A stretch of DNA of 64,000 nucleotides, from assembly GCA_036676455.1 (NCBI GenBank), contig JAKFCW010000040.1:17755-81754 (forward strand). The letters are read 5' to 3'. This document shows, one piece after another, positions 40,637 through 48,957 of this stretch; the stretch's first letter is position 1, and the number at the start of each line of letters is the position of its first letter. Below the pieces are notes generated by a model, which searched no databases, was not told the origin of the DNA, and saw only the letters and a list, made by a program, of their open reading frames with translations. The position numbers and the translations under genes were made by a program. This stretch comes from UBA4093 sp036676455 (lineage in GTDB: Bacteria > Cyanobacteriota > Sericytochromatia > S15B-MN24 > UBA4093).

Positions 40637-43600
40637 CTAGCTCAGGGTGAAGTGCCAGACGATGTTGAGCTCGGGATCGATCTCGACGAGGTGATTGTTG
40701 CCCGCGTGAAAGACCATCGTGTTGCCGCTCGGCAGGCGCCAGGCGGCAACCGGGGTGTTGAACTGCATGCCGAAGCGGCCCTTGCGCCCCAGGTACATGG
40801 GGTCTCCGCCGTACTGCCACTGGAGCTGGCGGCCGGGGTCGACCTCGATCACCCGGTGGTTCTGGGTGTCGGAGATGAGCGTGTTGCCGTTTGCCAGACG
40901 CCAGGCGAACTCCGGGTGGAAGAGCTGGTTCTCGCCCTTTCCGGGGAAGCCGGCCTGGCCATAGCTCCACAGGGCCTTGCCCCGCTCGTCGGTTTCCAGG
41001 ACCTGATGGGCGCCCCAGTCGACGACCAGGAAGCTGCCGCCGGCTAGCTTGGCGGCATAGGCGGGCCCCTTGAAGCCGTTGAGGCAGGCGGCGACGTCCT
41101 GGGTATTGGTGACTTCCAGGACGCGGCCGTTGCCGAAGTCGGCGACGACCACCGTGTGATCGGCGGTGCGCTCCGCGCTGCGCGGCTGATTCAGGTGCTT
41201 GGCATCTCCCGAGGCGTTGCCGCGCTTGCCGAATTGCCAGACGATGGCCTGGTCTCGCACCTCGATCACCCGGTGGTTGCCGGTGTCGGCGATGAGCGTG
41301 TTGCCGTTGGGAAGCCGGGTCGCCGTGTGCGGCGCGACGATTCGCTGCTTGTCACCGCTCACCATGCCGGTGAACTGCCAGACCTGCAGCATCTTCCGGT
41401 CGACCTCGACCACCCGCCCACCGTTGCGATCGCAGATCAAGAACGTGTCGGGGAAATTGGCCGGCAGCTCTTGGCCCGCATGCGCGGCCGCATGCGGTTC
41501 GGCAGCCGGAGCGCCGGGCATGGGAGCCTGCGCGGCCGGCGACTCGGGAATGCGGACGGTGAGCTCGCGGGTCGCCGAGGCCGAAGCCGGCAGCGGGGCG
41601 GTGCCCGCGCCTGCCAGGTGGTGCTCCCAGAGCACCTTGAGCTCCGGGTCCACCTCGACCACGCCGTAACGCCCGAGGACGACCGTACCGGTATCGACCC
41701 GGAAAGCCGCCATGGGATCCTTGACGCCGATCCCACCCTTCACCGCTCCGGCCCGGTAATGCCAGACGATCTGCTTCATGTCGTCGAGTTCGAGCACCCG
41801 CTGGTTGCCGGTATCGGTGACGAGGACCCGGCCATCGGCCAGGCGATAGGCGTAACTGGGCTCGGCGAGCTGACCGATGCCGGAGCCCGCGCCGCCGCCC
41901 AGGCGGTTGGCCGCATTACCGTACTGCCAGATCACCTTGCCCTCGGGCGAGATCTCCACGAGGCGATGGTTGCCGGAATCGGTGATGAGGGTGTTTCCGC
42001 TGGCGGATCGCACGGCAGCACTCGGCTTGAAGAGGCCCTGACCCGCGCAGCCGGCACGACCCGGCTCGCCGTATTGCCAGACGACCTCTCCATCGGGGGA
42101 AACCTCGATGACCCGGTGATTGCCGGTATCCGCGATGAGCGTATTGCCGTCGGATAGGCGGCTAGCACAGCGGGGAGCACGGAGGAACTTGGCGCGATCG
42201 CCCGGATCGCCGCCAAAGGACCAGCTGATCTTCTGGGTGAGGGGATCGATCTCGATGACCTTGCCCGCGCCCACGTCCGTGGCCAGGATCCGGCCGTTGG
42301 GGAGGAAGGTCGCACCGCCCGCGTTCACGCCCTTGAAGGCGACGGCGTCGCGATCCCGGGAGATCTCGGTGAGCTGGCGCTTGAGGTTCTCGGGCAAGAG
42401 GACCTTGCCGCCGCGCACGCCGGCATCCACGGCATGCGGCAGCTCCCGGGCCAGGCGAGGACCCGGAGATGGCGCCGCAGGCGCAGGCCCGGGTGCATGA
42501 TCGGGTGCCGCCGACCGAGGCGCGGGAGCGCCCGCGGGACGAGGCAGCGGTGCCGGCGCACCGGGACGGGGGCTCGGGGCTCCCCCAGGGGTGGGAGCAG
42601 CAGGGGCCGGCCCAGGTTGCGCGGCTCCCCCCGGGGGCGGCGGCGGAGGTAACGGAGCGCCACTTCCCGGAGGCGGGGGAGGCGGTGGGGGCTGAGGACC
42701 TCTCGCAGCACCAGGCGCCGGGCCCCCGGGCGCCGGCGGCGCGGCGGGGGCAGGCCCCGCGGTGGGCGAACCGGTGGCGCCCGGGCCGCCGGTGCCCGGT
42801 CCACGGGTCACGGGGGTCAGGTTCTTCATCGTCTGATACGACTCCATCAGGACCGGATAGCGCTCGTCCATGAAGCGCTCCAGCTCCTCGACGGTGATCG
42901 GGATGAAGCGGGTGTCCAGGCCGCCCGCCAGCTGCTGGGCGATCTGCTGGGAGGCCGCGTCGCGCGGGTTGACCATCGCGATGTTGAGGTGCTTGCCGTC
43001 CCGGAAAAGCGGCACCATGCCCATCGTGCGGATCAGCCGCTCGGGCAGCTGGGCCAGGATGGTCGGGTCGATCGCGGGATCCATCAAAGGCCCCGTGACC
43101 TCCTCGTTCTCCATGAGGCGCTGTGCCTCGCCCGGAGCCAGGAGGCCCATCCGGACCAGCATGGTCTCCAGATCAGGGCGAGGGGGCAGCCACTCGGCCG
43201 GCGGGGGGAAGGCCAGCCCCAGTGGTAAGCTGGGAAGCGGGATCTCCGAAAGGACCTGGCGTTTCGCCAGATCGACGACCAGGATCGTCGGACCGCCGGT
43301 GACGCGCGACGTGAGCAGGTACGCGAGCTGGCCGTCCGGCGTGATGGCGATCTGCTCCAGGGGGGCCTCGGGAAGGCGCTTACCCGGGAGGTTCATGAGG
43401 TGGCGGACGCGCAGGTCGCCCGTCGAGACGGTGAGCAGCCCCAGCTCGTCGTTGGCCTTGTAAAAGACGATCAGGAGGTGGGAGGCGTCCGGGGTAACGG
43501 CGATCGCTCCCAGCGGCCCGGTCGGGAACGGCTGGTGCTGGACCTTCAGGCCGACCACGTCGAGCACGGTGAGCCGGGGCGTGAGGCCGTCCGTGAGGAA

Positions 43601-44248
43601 GGCCGTGCGGGGCGCCATCGCCATGCCGATGGCCCGGGGGCTGCCGGCGGCCCGCAGCGCGATCGCGCCCGCCTGCTGACGGGTGTTACCCACGATGACG
43701 TGAACCGTGCCGGCGCCCCGGTTGGCGGCGAGCAGGAATTCCCCGCCCGGAGAAACCAGCAGATCGAGAGGATGGCTCTTGGCGGCCGAGGGAGCCATGC
43801 GCGGCGAGGGCAGGTAGCTCAGGCGCGGGCTCTCCTCGCGCCGCGGAGCCTCGCCGGTGAAGAGGAAGCCTCCGCGCGGCGTGGGAATCAACCCGATCGA
43901 TTGCTCGGGATTGACGGCGACGGCCCCCAGCAGGCCGGGCTTGGCCGGGTCGAGGATGAGCACGGTTCCCGCACTCCAGAGCGGCCACTGGCCGAAATCG
44001 AGCGGGAGGGGCGCCTCGCCGAGCGAGATCCGATCCTCAAGGCTGCCGCTGAACGGCTCGAGGCTGACCAGGCCGGTGGCGAGGGGATCGGCCGCGAAGG
44101 CATGGCGGGCCGGGAGGCCGGCGGCCTCGGCGTCGGTCAGGATCTTCTCGCGGGCCTGCTGGATCTGTTCGCGGGTCAACCTGCCGGCCCCGACCAGCAG
44201 TTCGGTCAGGAGCTCCTCGTTGAAGGACTCGTTATTGGGGTCGGGCAT
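40637..44248 (-). CDS. Large beta-propeller protein with type II secretion ATPase N-domain (T2SSE_N)
   Basis: A 1,203-residue cytoplasmic-looking protein; ATG at 44248 follows GGAAAGAG. Residues about 12-36 resemble half of an MshEN motif (LLVGAGRLTREQIQQAREK). Residues about 90-365 form YVTN-like propeller blades. Residues about 375-480 match T2SSE_N (LPERLIRTMGMVPLFRDGKH, then NIAMVNPRDAASQQIAQQL). A long Pro/Gly/Ala linker (about 490-635) leads to roughly 11 NHL-like repeats of the type NGNTLIADTGNHRVIEV. No signal peptide, ATPase motif or membrane helix was seen. T2SSE_N normally belongs to secretion or pilus ATPases, so fusion to propellers is unusual. The role is unknown; sensing or scaffolding is an inference. 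Confidence 0.75.
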   Translation of the reverse strand: MPDPNNESFNEELLTELLVGAGRLTREQIQQAREKILTDAEAAGLPARHAFAADPLATGLVSLEPFSGSLEDRISLGEAPLPLDFGQWPLWSAGTVLILDPAKPGLLGAVAVNPEQSIGLIPTPRGGFLFTGEAPRREESPRLSYLPSPRMAPSAAKSHPLDLLVSPGGEFLLAANRGAGTVHVIVGNTRQQAGAIALRAAGSPRAIGMAMAPRTAFLTDGLTPRLTVLDVVGLKVQHQPFPTGPLGAIAVTPDASHLLIVFYKANDELGLLTVSTGDLRVRHLMNLPGKRLPEAPLEQIAITPDGQLAYLLTSRVTGGPTILVVDLAKRQVLSEIPLPSLPLGLAFPPPAEWLPPRPDLETMLVRMGLLAPGEAQRLMENEEVTGPLMDPAIDPTILAQLPERLIRTMGMVPLFRDGKHLNIAMVNPRDAASQQIAQQLAGGLDTRFIPITVEELERFMDERYPVLMESYQTMKNLTPVTRGPGTGGPGATGSPTAGPAPAAPPAPGGPAPGAARGPQPPPPPPPPGSGAPLPPPPPPGGAAQPGPAPAAPTPGGAPSPRPGAPAPLPRPAGAPAPRSAAPDHAPGPAPAAPSPGPRLARELPHAVDAGVRGGKVLLPENLKRQLTEISRDRDAVAFKGVNAGGATFLPNGRILATDVGAGKVIEIDPLTQKISWSFGGDPGDRAKFLRAPRCASRLSDGNTLIADTGNHRVIEVSPDGEVVWQYGEPGRAGCAGQGLFKPSAAVRSASGNTLITDSGNHRLVEISPEGKVIWQYGNAANRLGGGAGSGIGQLAEPSYAYRLADGRVLVTDTGNQRVLELDDMKQIVWHYRAGAVKGGIGVKDPMAAFRVDTGTVVLGRYGVVEVDPELKVLWEHHLAGAGTAPLPASASATRELTVRIPESPAAQAPMPGAPAAEPHAAAHAGQELPANFPDTFLICDRNGGRVVEVDRKMLQVWQFTGMVSGDKQRIVAPHTATRLPNGNTLIADTGNHRVIEVRDQAIVWQFGKRGNASGDAKHLNQPRSAERTADHTVVVADFGNGRVLEVTNTQDVAACLNGFKGPAYAAKLAGGSFLVVDWGAHQVLETDERGKALWSYGQAGFPGKGENQLFHPEFAWRLANGNTLISDTQNHRVIEVDPGRQLQWQYGGDPMYLGRKGRFGMQFNTPVAAWRLPSGNTMVFHAGNNHLVEIDPELNIVWHFTLS

Positions 44249-44358
44249 GTAGGGCTCTTTCCGCATGGGCAGGGTTGACCGTCAGGCGAGATTTCCGCTA
44301 TCCTGGCGACATCAGGGCGTTTCCGACACCATTCTAACAAAGGACAGGAGACCTGGAA

Positions 44359-44535
44359 ATGGCGATGTGTCCGCTCATTAGCTACGCGAACCAAAAGGCC
44401 GAGTGCGTGCACGCGGATTGCGCGCTTTACAATGCCAAGGAAGAGCAGTGCGGGCTCCTGTCTCCCAGTAACCGCATCGAGGAAGGCTTTGACCGCCTGG
44501 TCGCCGCGATCAACGACATCCGCGTCCGCCTCTAG
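44359..44535 (+). CDS. 58-residue Cys-rich small protein
   Basis: A short frame starting ATG at 44359, with AGGAG 8 nt upstream, and ending TAG at 44533-44535. Cys4, Cys16, Cys21 and Cys31 plus His18 suggest a small metal-binding knuckle (MAMCPLISYANQKAECVH, then CALYNAKEEQC). The last 25 residues form an amphipathic helix. Similar CPL/CPF...C...CALY small proteins occur in other bacteria without known function. It is divergent from the propeller gene and has a strong hairpin downstream. Confidence 0.7.
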   Translation: MAMCPLISYANQKAECVHADCALYNAKEEQCGLLSPSNRIEEGFDRLVAAINDIRVRL

Positions 44536-44561
44536 CGGGTTTAACTACCTTCAGACGAAGT

Positions 44562-44587
44562 GAAGGCCCCGCTGCGGCGGGGCCTTC
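44562..44587. terminator. Bidirectional hairpin after the Cys-rich gene
   Basis: A perfect 11-bp stem (44562-44572 with 44577-44587) with 4-nt loop lies between convergent genes ending at 44535 and 44595. There is no long T tract. Confidence 0.7.
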
Positions 44588-44594
44588 GAGCTGT

Positions 44595-44876
44595 CTAGAG
44601 GGTGGTCGGGTCTCCGTCTTGCTGCTTCTTGCGACGGCGATTGCGCAGAAGGACCTCAAAGGGGTTTGTCGGGGGTTCCCCCTTGAAACGGAGGCGATCC
44701 GAGCCCAGCGGGGCAGATGCGGGGGTCTGCGGGGTTTGAGGGGCGGCAGCCGATTGGCCGGCGCCAGCTCCTCCGGCACCCGCTCCTCCGAAGCGCGGAT
44801 CACGGCGGTTGATCTCCTGGAACAACCGTTGATCCGTCGGATCGGGAAACGAGTTGGAAACCCCGTCGACCGGCAT
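44595..44876 (-). CDS. Small protein of unknown function
   Basis: A 93-residue protein starting at 44876, 6 nt after the stop of the preceding gene. It has an N-terminal DPTDQRLFQEINRRDPRFGG segment, a Gly/Ala/Gln/Pro linker and a basic C-terminus (VLLRNRRRKKQQDGD). No domain, signal or membrane segment. Probably co-transcribed with the 141-residue unknown upstream. Confidence 0.55.
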   Translation of the reverse strand: MPVDGVSNSFPDPTDQRLFQEINRRDPRFGGAGAGGAGAGQSAAAPQTPQTPASAPLGSDRLRFKGEPPTNPFEVLLRNRRRKKQQDGDPTTL

Positions 44877-44882
44877 GTCCGC

Positions 44883-45308
44883 TTACGCTCCGCGACGCAT
44901 CTCGGAGACGGCGTTGGCCATGTTGGCGAGCTCGACCTTCTGGGCGGGCGAGAGGGCAGCGCCGGAACGCTCGGCAACCAGGAGCACGAACTGCTCGGGC
45001 TTGCCGCCCGCTTCCTTCCAGAGTCCCTCGATCTCGGCGGGGGCGAGCTTCTTCACGGCGGGCTTGGCCGCGCCGCGGACGCCCAGGTCGCCCATCAGGC
45101 GATCCATGCCGGGCTCGACGCCAGCGCTGGCCGCCAACCGGTTGGAGGCGCTGCCGATGAGGTTCACGTCTCCCTGGGCAGGCACACGAGCCGCCGGCTC
45201 CGCGGCCGCGCCGGCTTGAGCAGGCTGCACAGCCTCCCGGGCATTGGAGAGCATGCGCTTGAAGATGTCCCCGATCCCACCGCCGTTAGGATTAATCGTG
45301 CCGCTCAT
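44883..45308 (-). CDS. Protein of unknown function
   Basis: A 141-residue protein; ATG at 45308 with GGGAG upstream. The N-terminus (MSGTINPNGGGIGDIFKRML) lacks a signal peptide. An Ala/Pro-rich middle is followed by a helical C-terminal domain (LAPAEIEGLWKEAGGKPEQF, then LSPAQKVELANMANAVSEMR). The length, Gly/Ser start and helical end resemble substrates exported without signal peptides, but no specific family was recognised. Confidence 0.55.
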   Translation of the reverse strand: MSGTINPNGGGIGDIFKRMLSNAREAVQPAQAGAAAEPAARVPAQGDVNLIGSASNRLAASAGVEPGMDRLMGDLGVRGAAKPAVKKLAPAEIEGLWKEAGGKPEQFVLLVAERSGAALSPAQKVELANMANAVSEMRRGA

Positions 45309-45642
45309 ATTGGATACTCCCTTAAATCATCTTGCGTTTTCAGAAGGTGACGACCGGTCACCGGGTGGGGATGTTTCCCCCGACACCCTCCTTATCGCCT
45401 CCCAGGATTTTAACCTTGCTAGTTTAAAGTCCGTTTAAACGATAAATTTACAATCTTTTAAAAATGACGGGCGAAAGTCGCGCCCGATCCGGGTCTTCCC
45501 CTGGTTAACCTTGAGATAACCTTGGACGGCTGCCCTTAATCAGTTAACCAAGCCTTAACCCGAGCACCCCTTCGGGACAATCTGATAACCCAAAGCAAAC
45601 TCAAACTTAACAGCTATTTAAGGCTACGAGCCGATCTGCGCC
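45309..45642 (-). other. AT-rich intergenic region
   Basis: A 334-bp gap markedly richer in A and T than its surroundings, with repeated TTAACC/GGTTAA blocks (45500-45590) and TTTAAAC near 45425-45440. No gene was found. It holds the terminator of the upstream lipoprotein operon and presumably the promoter of the gene starting at 45308. A -10-like TAAAAT (minus strand, 45412-45407) is present without a clear -35. Confidence 0.5.
45460..45486 (-). terminator. Intrinsic terminator of the lipoprotein-acyltransferase operon
   Basis: A 6-bp stem (45481-45486 with 45468-45473), 7-nt loop, followed on the minus strand by TCATTTTT. It lies about 155 nt past the stop of the last gene in that operon. 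Confidence 0.5.
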
Positions 45643-46854
45643 TTACCAGTCGGCGGAGCGTGCGTCGGGGATCACCTGGCGAATTCGCCCGGTGGAGACC
45701 TTCACAGCATAGAGATCGATCGTGGACTGAAGCTTGCCGGTAGATGGATGAAAGTTGCTTTCGAAGAGAATCTCGCCATCAGGCCCCCAGACCGGATGCC
45801 GGCAGAAGCCGCCTTCCGGCGATCGCGTCAGGCGAATGCCCACCGGACGCGTGGACTCGGCCAGGTCGACGCTGGTGAAGTAGATGTCCAGGGAACCTTC
45901 CAGGTTGGAGACGTAGGCGATCTGCTGGCCCGAGGGCGACCAGGCTGGCTCCATGCAGTTTCCCGTGGCCAGCAGCGCGCGTGACGACTCGCCGCGCGCC
46001 CCCGAGACCCAGATCTGCCAGGTCCCGGTCGCCAGGCGGCGAGCCCATGCGAGCTGCTTGCCATCGGGAGAGAAGACGGGGTTCGCGGAGATGCCCGATC
46101 CGCCCACCAGATCGCGCATCGCTCCCGTGTAGGCATCGAGCTCGCGGATCTCGTTGCGCATGCCGAGGTGCGAGCTGCGCACCGCGACGGTGAAGGCGAA
46201 GCGCTTTCCCTGGTTGCTGTAACTGAGCTCGGAGGCAGAGTCCGGCACCTGAGCCAGGTAGCGCGAGGCGGGCTCCAGCGGTCCCGTGGGCTCGGTCGCA
46301 CGGATCCAGACATGGGTCCGCCCCGGCTGGCGCTGGACGAAGGCGAACTGGCGGCCAGGCTCAACCCAGGCCGGCGAGGACTGCGTGCCCGGCAGGTCCT
46401 GGGTCAGGTTGCGCTGGTGGGTGCCCAGCGCGTCCGCTTCCCAGATCTTGCCACCGCGCTCGAAGAGGATTCGCGGCGCGAGAGGCTCTGCCGCTGGAGC
46501 CAGCCACAGGTCGACTTGCCGGGTTTCCCCGGGGACCAGGGTCAGCTCGCGCTTGCGCGGAGCCAGGGACTGTCCCGTCACCGGTTGCCCACCGGCGTTG
46601 CTCTTCTGCGCGTCGGATAGCGGGGCCGAGACCTCGACCGAAACCTGTTCTCCCAGGCCCTCGAGAACGTACGCCCCGCGGGCATCCGCCTTCACCTCAC
46701 GATCCTTGAGGCGAATCACGGCTCCCGGCACCAGGGTGCCATCCGGCCAGGCGCGCACCTCACCTTGCAGGCGCGCCCCCGGGGGCCCGTCGTCGAGCGC
46801 GGCGCAGCCGGCCAGCGTGAGGGCGGCCATCAGGCCAAGCAAACGGCGCGTCAC
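45643..46854 (-). CDS. Lipoprotein with carboxypeptidase-regulatory-like and TolB-type propeller domains
   Basis: A 403-residue exported lipoprotein (lipobox MAALTLAGC). Residues about 30-90 form a carboxypeptidase-regulatory-like beta sandwich (GTLVPGAVIRLKDREVKADA). Residues about 125-400 contain PD40/TolB-like propeller blades (ISANPVFSPDGKQLAWAR, MEPAWSPSGQQIAYVS, CRHPVWGPDGEILFESN). TolB-like propellers bind envelope partners; no specific partner is evident. The start overlaps the upstream stop by 4 nt. Confidence 0.75.
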   Translation of the reverse strand: MTRRLLGLMAALTLAGCAALDDGPPGARLQGEVRAWPDGTLVPGAVIRLKDREVKADARGAYVLEGLGEQVSVEVSAPLSDAQKSNAGGQPVTGQSLAPRKRELTLVPGETRQVDLWLAPAAEPLAPRILFERGGKIWEADALGTHQRNLTQDLPGTQSSPAWVEPGRQFAFVQRQPGRTHVWIRATEPTGPLEPASRYLAQVPDSASELSYSNQGKRFAFTVAVRSSHLGMRNEIRELDAYTGAMRDLVGGSGISANPVFSPDGKQLAWARRLATGTWQIWVSGARGESSRALLATGNCMEPAWSPSGQQIAYVSNLEGSLDIYFTSVDLAESTRPVGIRLTRSPEGGFCRHPVWGPDGEILFESNFHPSTGKLQSTIDLYAVKVSTGRIRQVIPDARSADW

Positions 46855-47840
46855 GGTTCGTAGACCTCCCCGAAGCCGACGCCCTCATGCATCCCCTCGG
46901 GAAGCGGCGGCGGCGCAGCTGACAGCAAGCGCTGAGGGCGCCCGGGGATCTTCGGCGTCCAGACGCGCGCCCATTGCCAGGTCCTCAAGTTCAGGATGGC
47001 GAAGCGGCTCTCCTTGGCGCTCAGGATACAGAGCCGCCCGTCGTCGAGCCAGGCCATCGAGGTGATCGCATATGGCACGGCGATCTCGCGGGTCACCTCC
47101 AGCGTCTCGGAGTCCAGCGCCAGGATCCGGCCCGTCCCATCATCCGCCCGGCAAGACAGGAAGACCATGCCGCCCTCGCGGTGCGACAGCAAGCCGGTCG
47201 GCCGATACGGCAAGCGCAAGGGACGCGGTGCCGCCACCTCGCCGGGGCGCGGGCGGGTCCATTCCACCGTGAATTGCCCGTCCTCCAGGGACAGGATCTT
47301 ATCCGAGAGGATCACGCGGGTGGCGGTGGAGTAGATGACGGGCAGGAAGTCCACGGCATAGAGGCCGATCTTGGCCAGAAGCGAGCGCGGGTCGAAGATC
47401 AGCACCGCCTGGCGGTCCCGGGCCAGGTAGACCCGCCCTCCCGAGATCGCGAAGCGCAGCGAGGGATCGGCGAACTCCGGCGCGTGGTAGGACGCCAGTG
47501 CACGGTACCGCGTGAGCGAGCCCGGCCGCGTGTCAATCACAGCCATCGACTTCTGCTCGGGAAGATGAACCAGCAAGAGATGGCGTTCCATCAACCAGAT
47601 GGCCGAGTGGACCATCCCCTGCACCGGGATCACGCCCCAGTCGTCCGGGCTCGCCGGGTCGATCACCACGATCCGGTCGGGGTAGACCGCGAGCACGTCA
47701 CTGGCCCCCACCGCGCCCGAGCGGGCCGGAGGCTTCGCCGTCACCGGCGGCGCCGTCGGCGGTGATCCCACGGCGGCGGCCTGCGCCGGAGCGCAGGCGC
47801 TGAGGCAAAGCATGCCGGCGAACAGCAGGCGCAGCGTCAC
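46851..47840 (-). CDS. Lipoprotein, beta-propeller-like
   Basis: A 329-residue exported protein with a lipobox (LCLSAC) and an Ala/Pro-rich linker. Residues about 45-300 show repeating beta-strand blades (VLAVYPDRIVVIDPASPDDW, AISGGRVYLARDRQAVLIFD, MVFLSCRADDGTGRILALD). No catalytic motif. It overlaps both neighbours by 4 nt, forming a compact three-gene operon with the acyltransferase and the TolB-like lipoprotein. Confidence 0.65.
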   Translation of the reverse strand: MTLRLLFAGMLCLSACAPAQAAAVGSPPTAPPVTAKPPARSGAVGASDVLAVYPDRIVVIDPASPDDWGVIPVQGMVHSAIWLMERHLLLVHLPEQKSMAVIDTRPGSLTRYRALASYHAPEFADPSLRFAISGGRVYLARDRQAVLIFDPRSLLAKIGLYAVDFLPVIYSTATRVILSDKILSLEDGQFTVEWTRPRPGEVAAPRPLRLPYRPTGLLSHREGGMVFLSCRADDGTGRILALDSETLEVTREIAVPYAITSMAWLDDGRLCILSAKESRFAILNLRTWQWARVWTPKIPGRPQRLLSAAPPPLPEGMHEGVGFGEVYEP

Positions 47841-48745
47841 GCCGTGACCTCCTGGGGCATCTTCAGCACCTCGGCCTCTTTTTCCCAGCGGTTATGCGCC
47901 CAGAGCCACATCTCCGGGTACTTCCGGAGGTACTTCTCAAGCACCTCGTACAGCCGCTTGGCATCCGCCTGGGGATCTCCGGTCGGCACCAGCTCCGGCT
48001 CGACGTGGAGGACGTGGAGATCGTCCTCCGTGCGAACGCAATAGATTGGCAGGATCGCCGCACCGGACTTCTCGGCAAAGAAGAAGGCCCCCATCGGCAC
48101 CGAGACCGGCCGGCCATACAGCGTCGCCTTGGCTTCCAACGCCTCTCCATGCTGATCGACCAGGATGGCCATGCCTTCTCCTCGCTTGAGGGCGCGAAGC
48201 ACGGGACGCAGCGAGGCGGGGCCGCGGTTGGCGTAGGTCTGGACGCCGACCATGTCGCGGGATTCGATGAAGAGCTGGCCGAAGGCGTCCTTGCTGGGAA
48301 CCTGGACGAGCACGTGAATCGGGATCCCGGTGGCTCGCAGGGCGGCTGCCATCAGCTCCCAGTTGCCGAAGTGGGCGCTCACGACGATCACCGGGCGCCC
48401 CTCGGCGACCACGCGGTCGAGATGCTCGCGGCCTTCCCAGGTGACGAGACGATCCAGGCCGTCGCGCGACAGCACGGGAAAGCGCATGAGCTCGACGATC
48501 GACTTCAGGAGGTTGCGCAGGTGCGCATGAGCGAGCCGATGGACCTCGCGGTCGGTCAGCTCGGTGGGATACGCCCTGCGGATATTGCCGAAGATGAAGT
48601 CGCGGTAAGGCGTGAGGCGGTAGAGGCCGTAGAGGGCGTCGGCGAAAGCCACGCCGCCGCGAAGGGCCAAAGGGCGCGGCAAAGCCATCGCCAGGGAACG
48701 CACTCCCTTCATGATCCGGTAAATCAACCGATTGGCACGGTCCAC
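47837..48745 (-). CDS. LpxL/HtrB-family acyltransferase
   Basis: A 302-residue inner-membrane-associated acyltransferase. The catalytic H(x4)E motif lies in VVSAHFGNWELMAAA. LVDQHGEALEAKATLYGRPV and the C-terminal WAHNRWEKE match the lipid A late-acyltransferase family (PF03279). These enzymes add secondary acyl chains to lipid A or to other glycolipids; lpx genes are absent from the window, so the acceptor is uncertain. It is the first gene of a three-gene overlapping operon and is divergent from the giant TPR gene. Confidence 0.88.
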   Translation of the reverse strand: MDRANRLIYRIMKGVRSLAMALPRPLALRGGVAFADALYGLYRLTPYRDFIFGNIRRAYPTELTDREVHRLAHAHLRNLLKSIVELMRFPVLSRDGLDRLVTWEGREHLDRVVAEGRPVIVVSAHFGNWELMAAALRATGIPIHVLVQVPSKDAFGQLFIESRDMVGVQTYANRGPASLRPVLRALKRGEGMAILVDQHGEALEAKATLYGRPVSVPMGAFFFAEKSGAAILPIYCVRTEDDLHVLHVEPELVPTGDPQADAKRLYEVLEKYLRKYPEMWLWAHNRWEKEAEVLKMPQEVTA

Positions 48746-48957
48746 GTCGCCCTCCTCTTGATCTTGATTCTACTTCAGCTTGACGGGGTTTGACAAAGCG
48801 AGGGCCCTTGGGTAACATAACCAAGCCCATCTTTAGTAATAGTGCCGCAGACAAATCCTCAATCTCGAGCCGAATTCAAACGTTCTGAGCCGCAGGCGCG
48901 CGTTCGGAGCCGCGGGCGCTCTGGCTCAACTTCGACGGGTTTGTACGCGCGCGCGAC

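Noticed and set aside
45309..45642. Replication origin suggested by AT-richness
   Set aside because: No DnaA-box cluster, dnaA/dnaN neighbour or iteron array was seen; it is better explained as terminator plus promoter.
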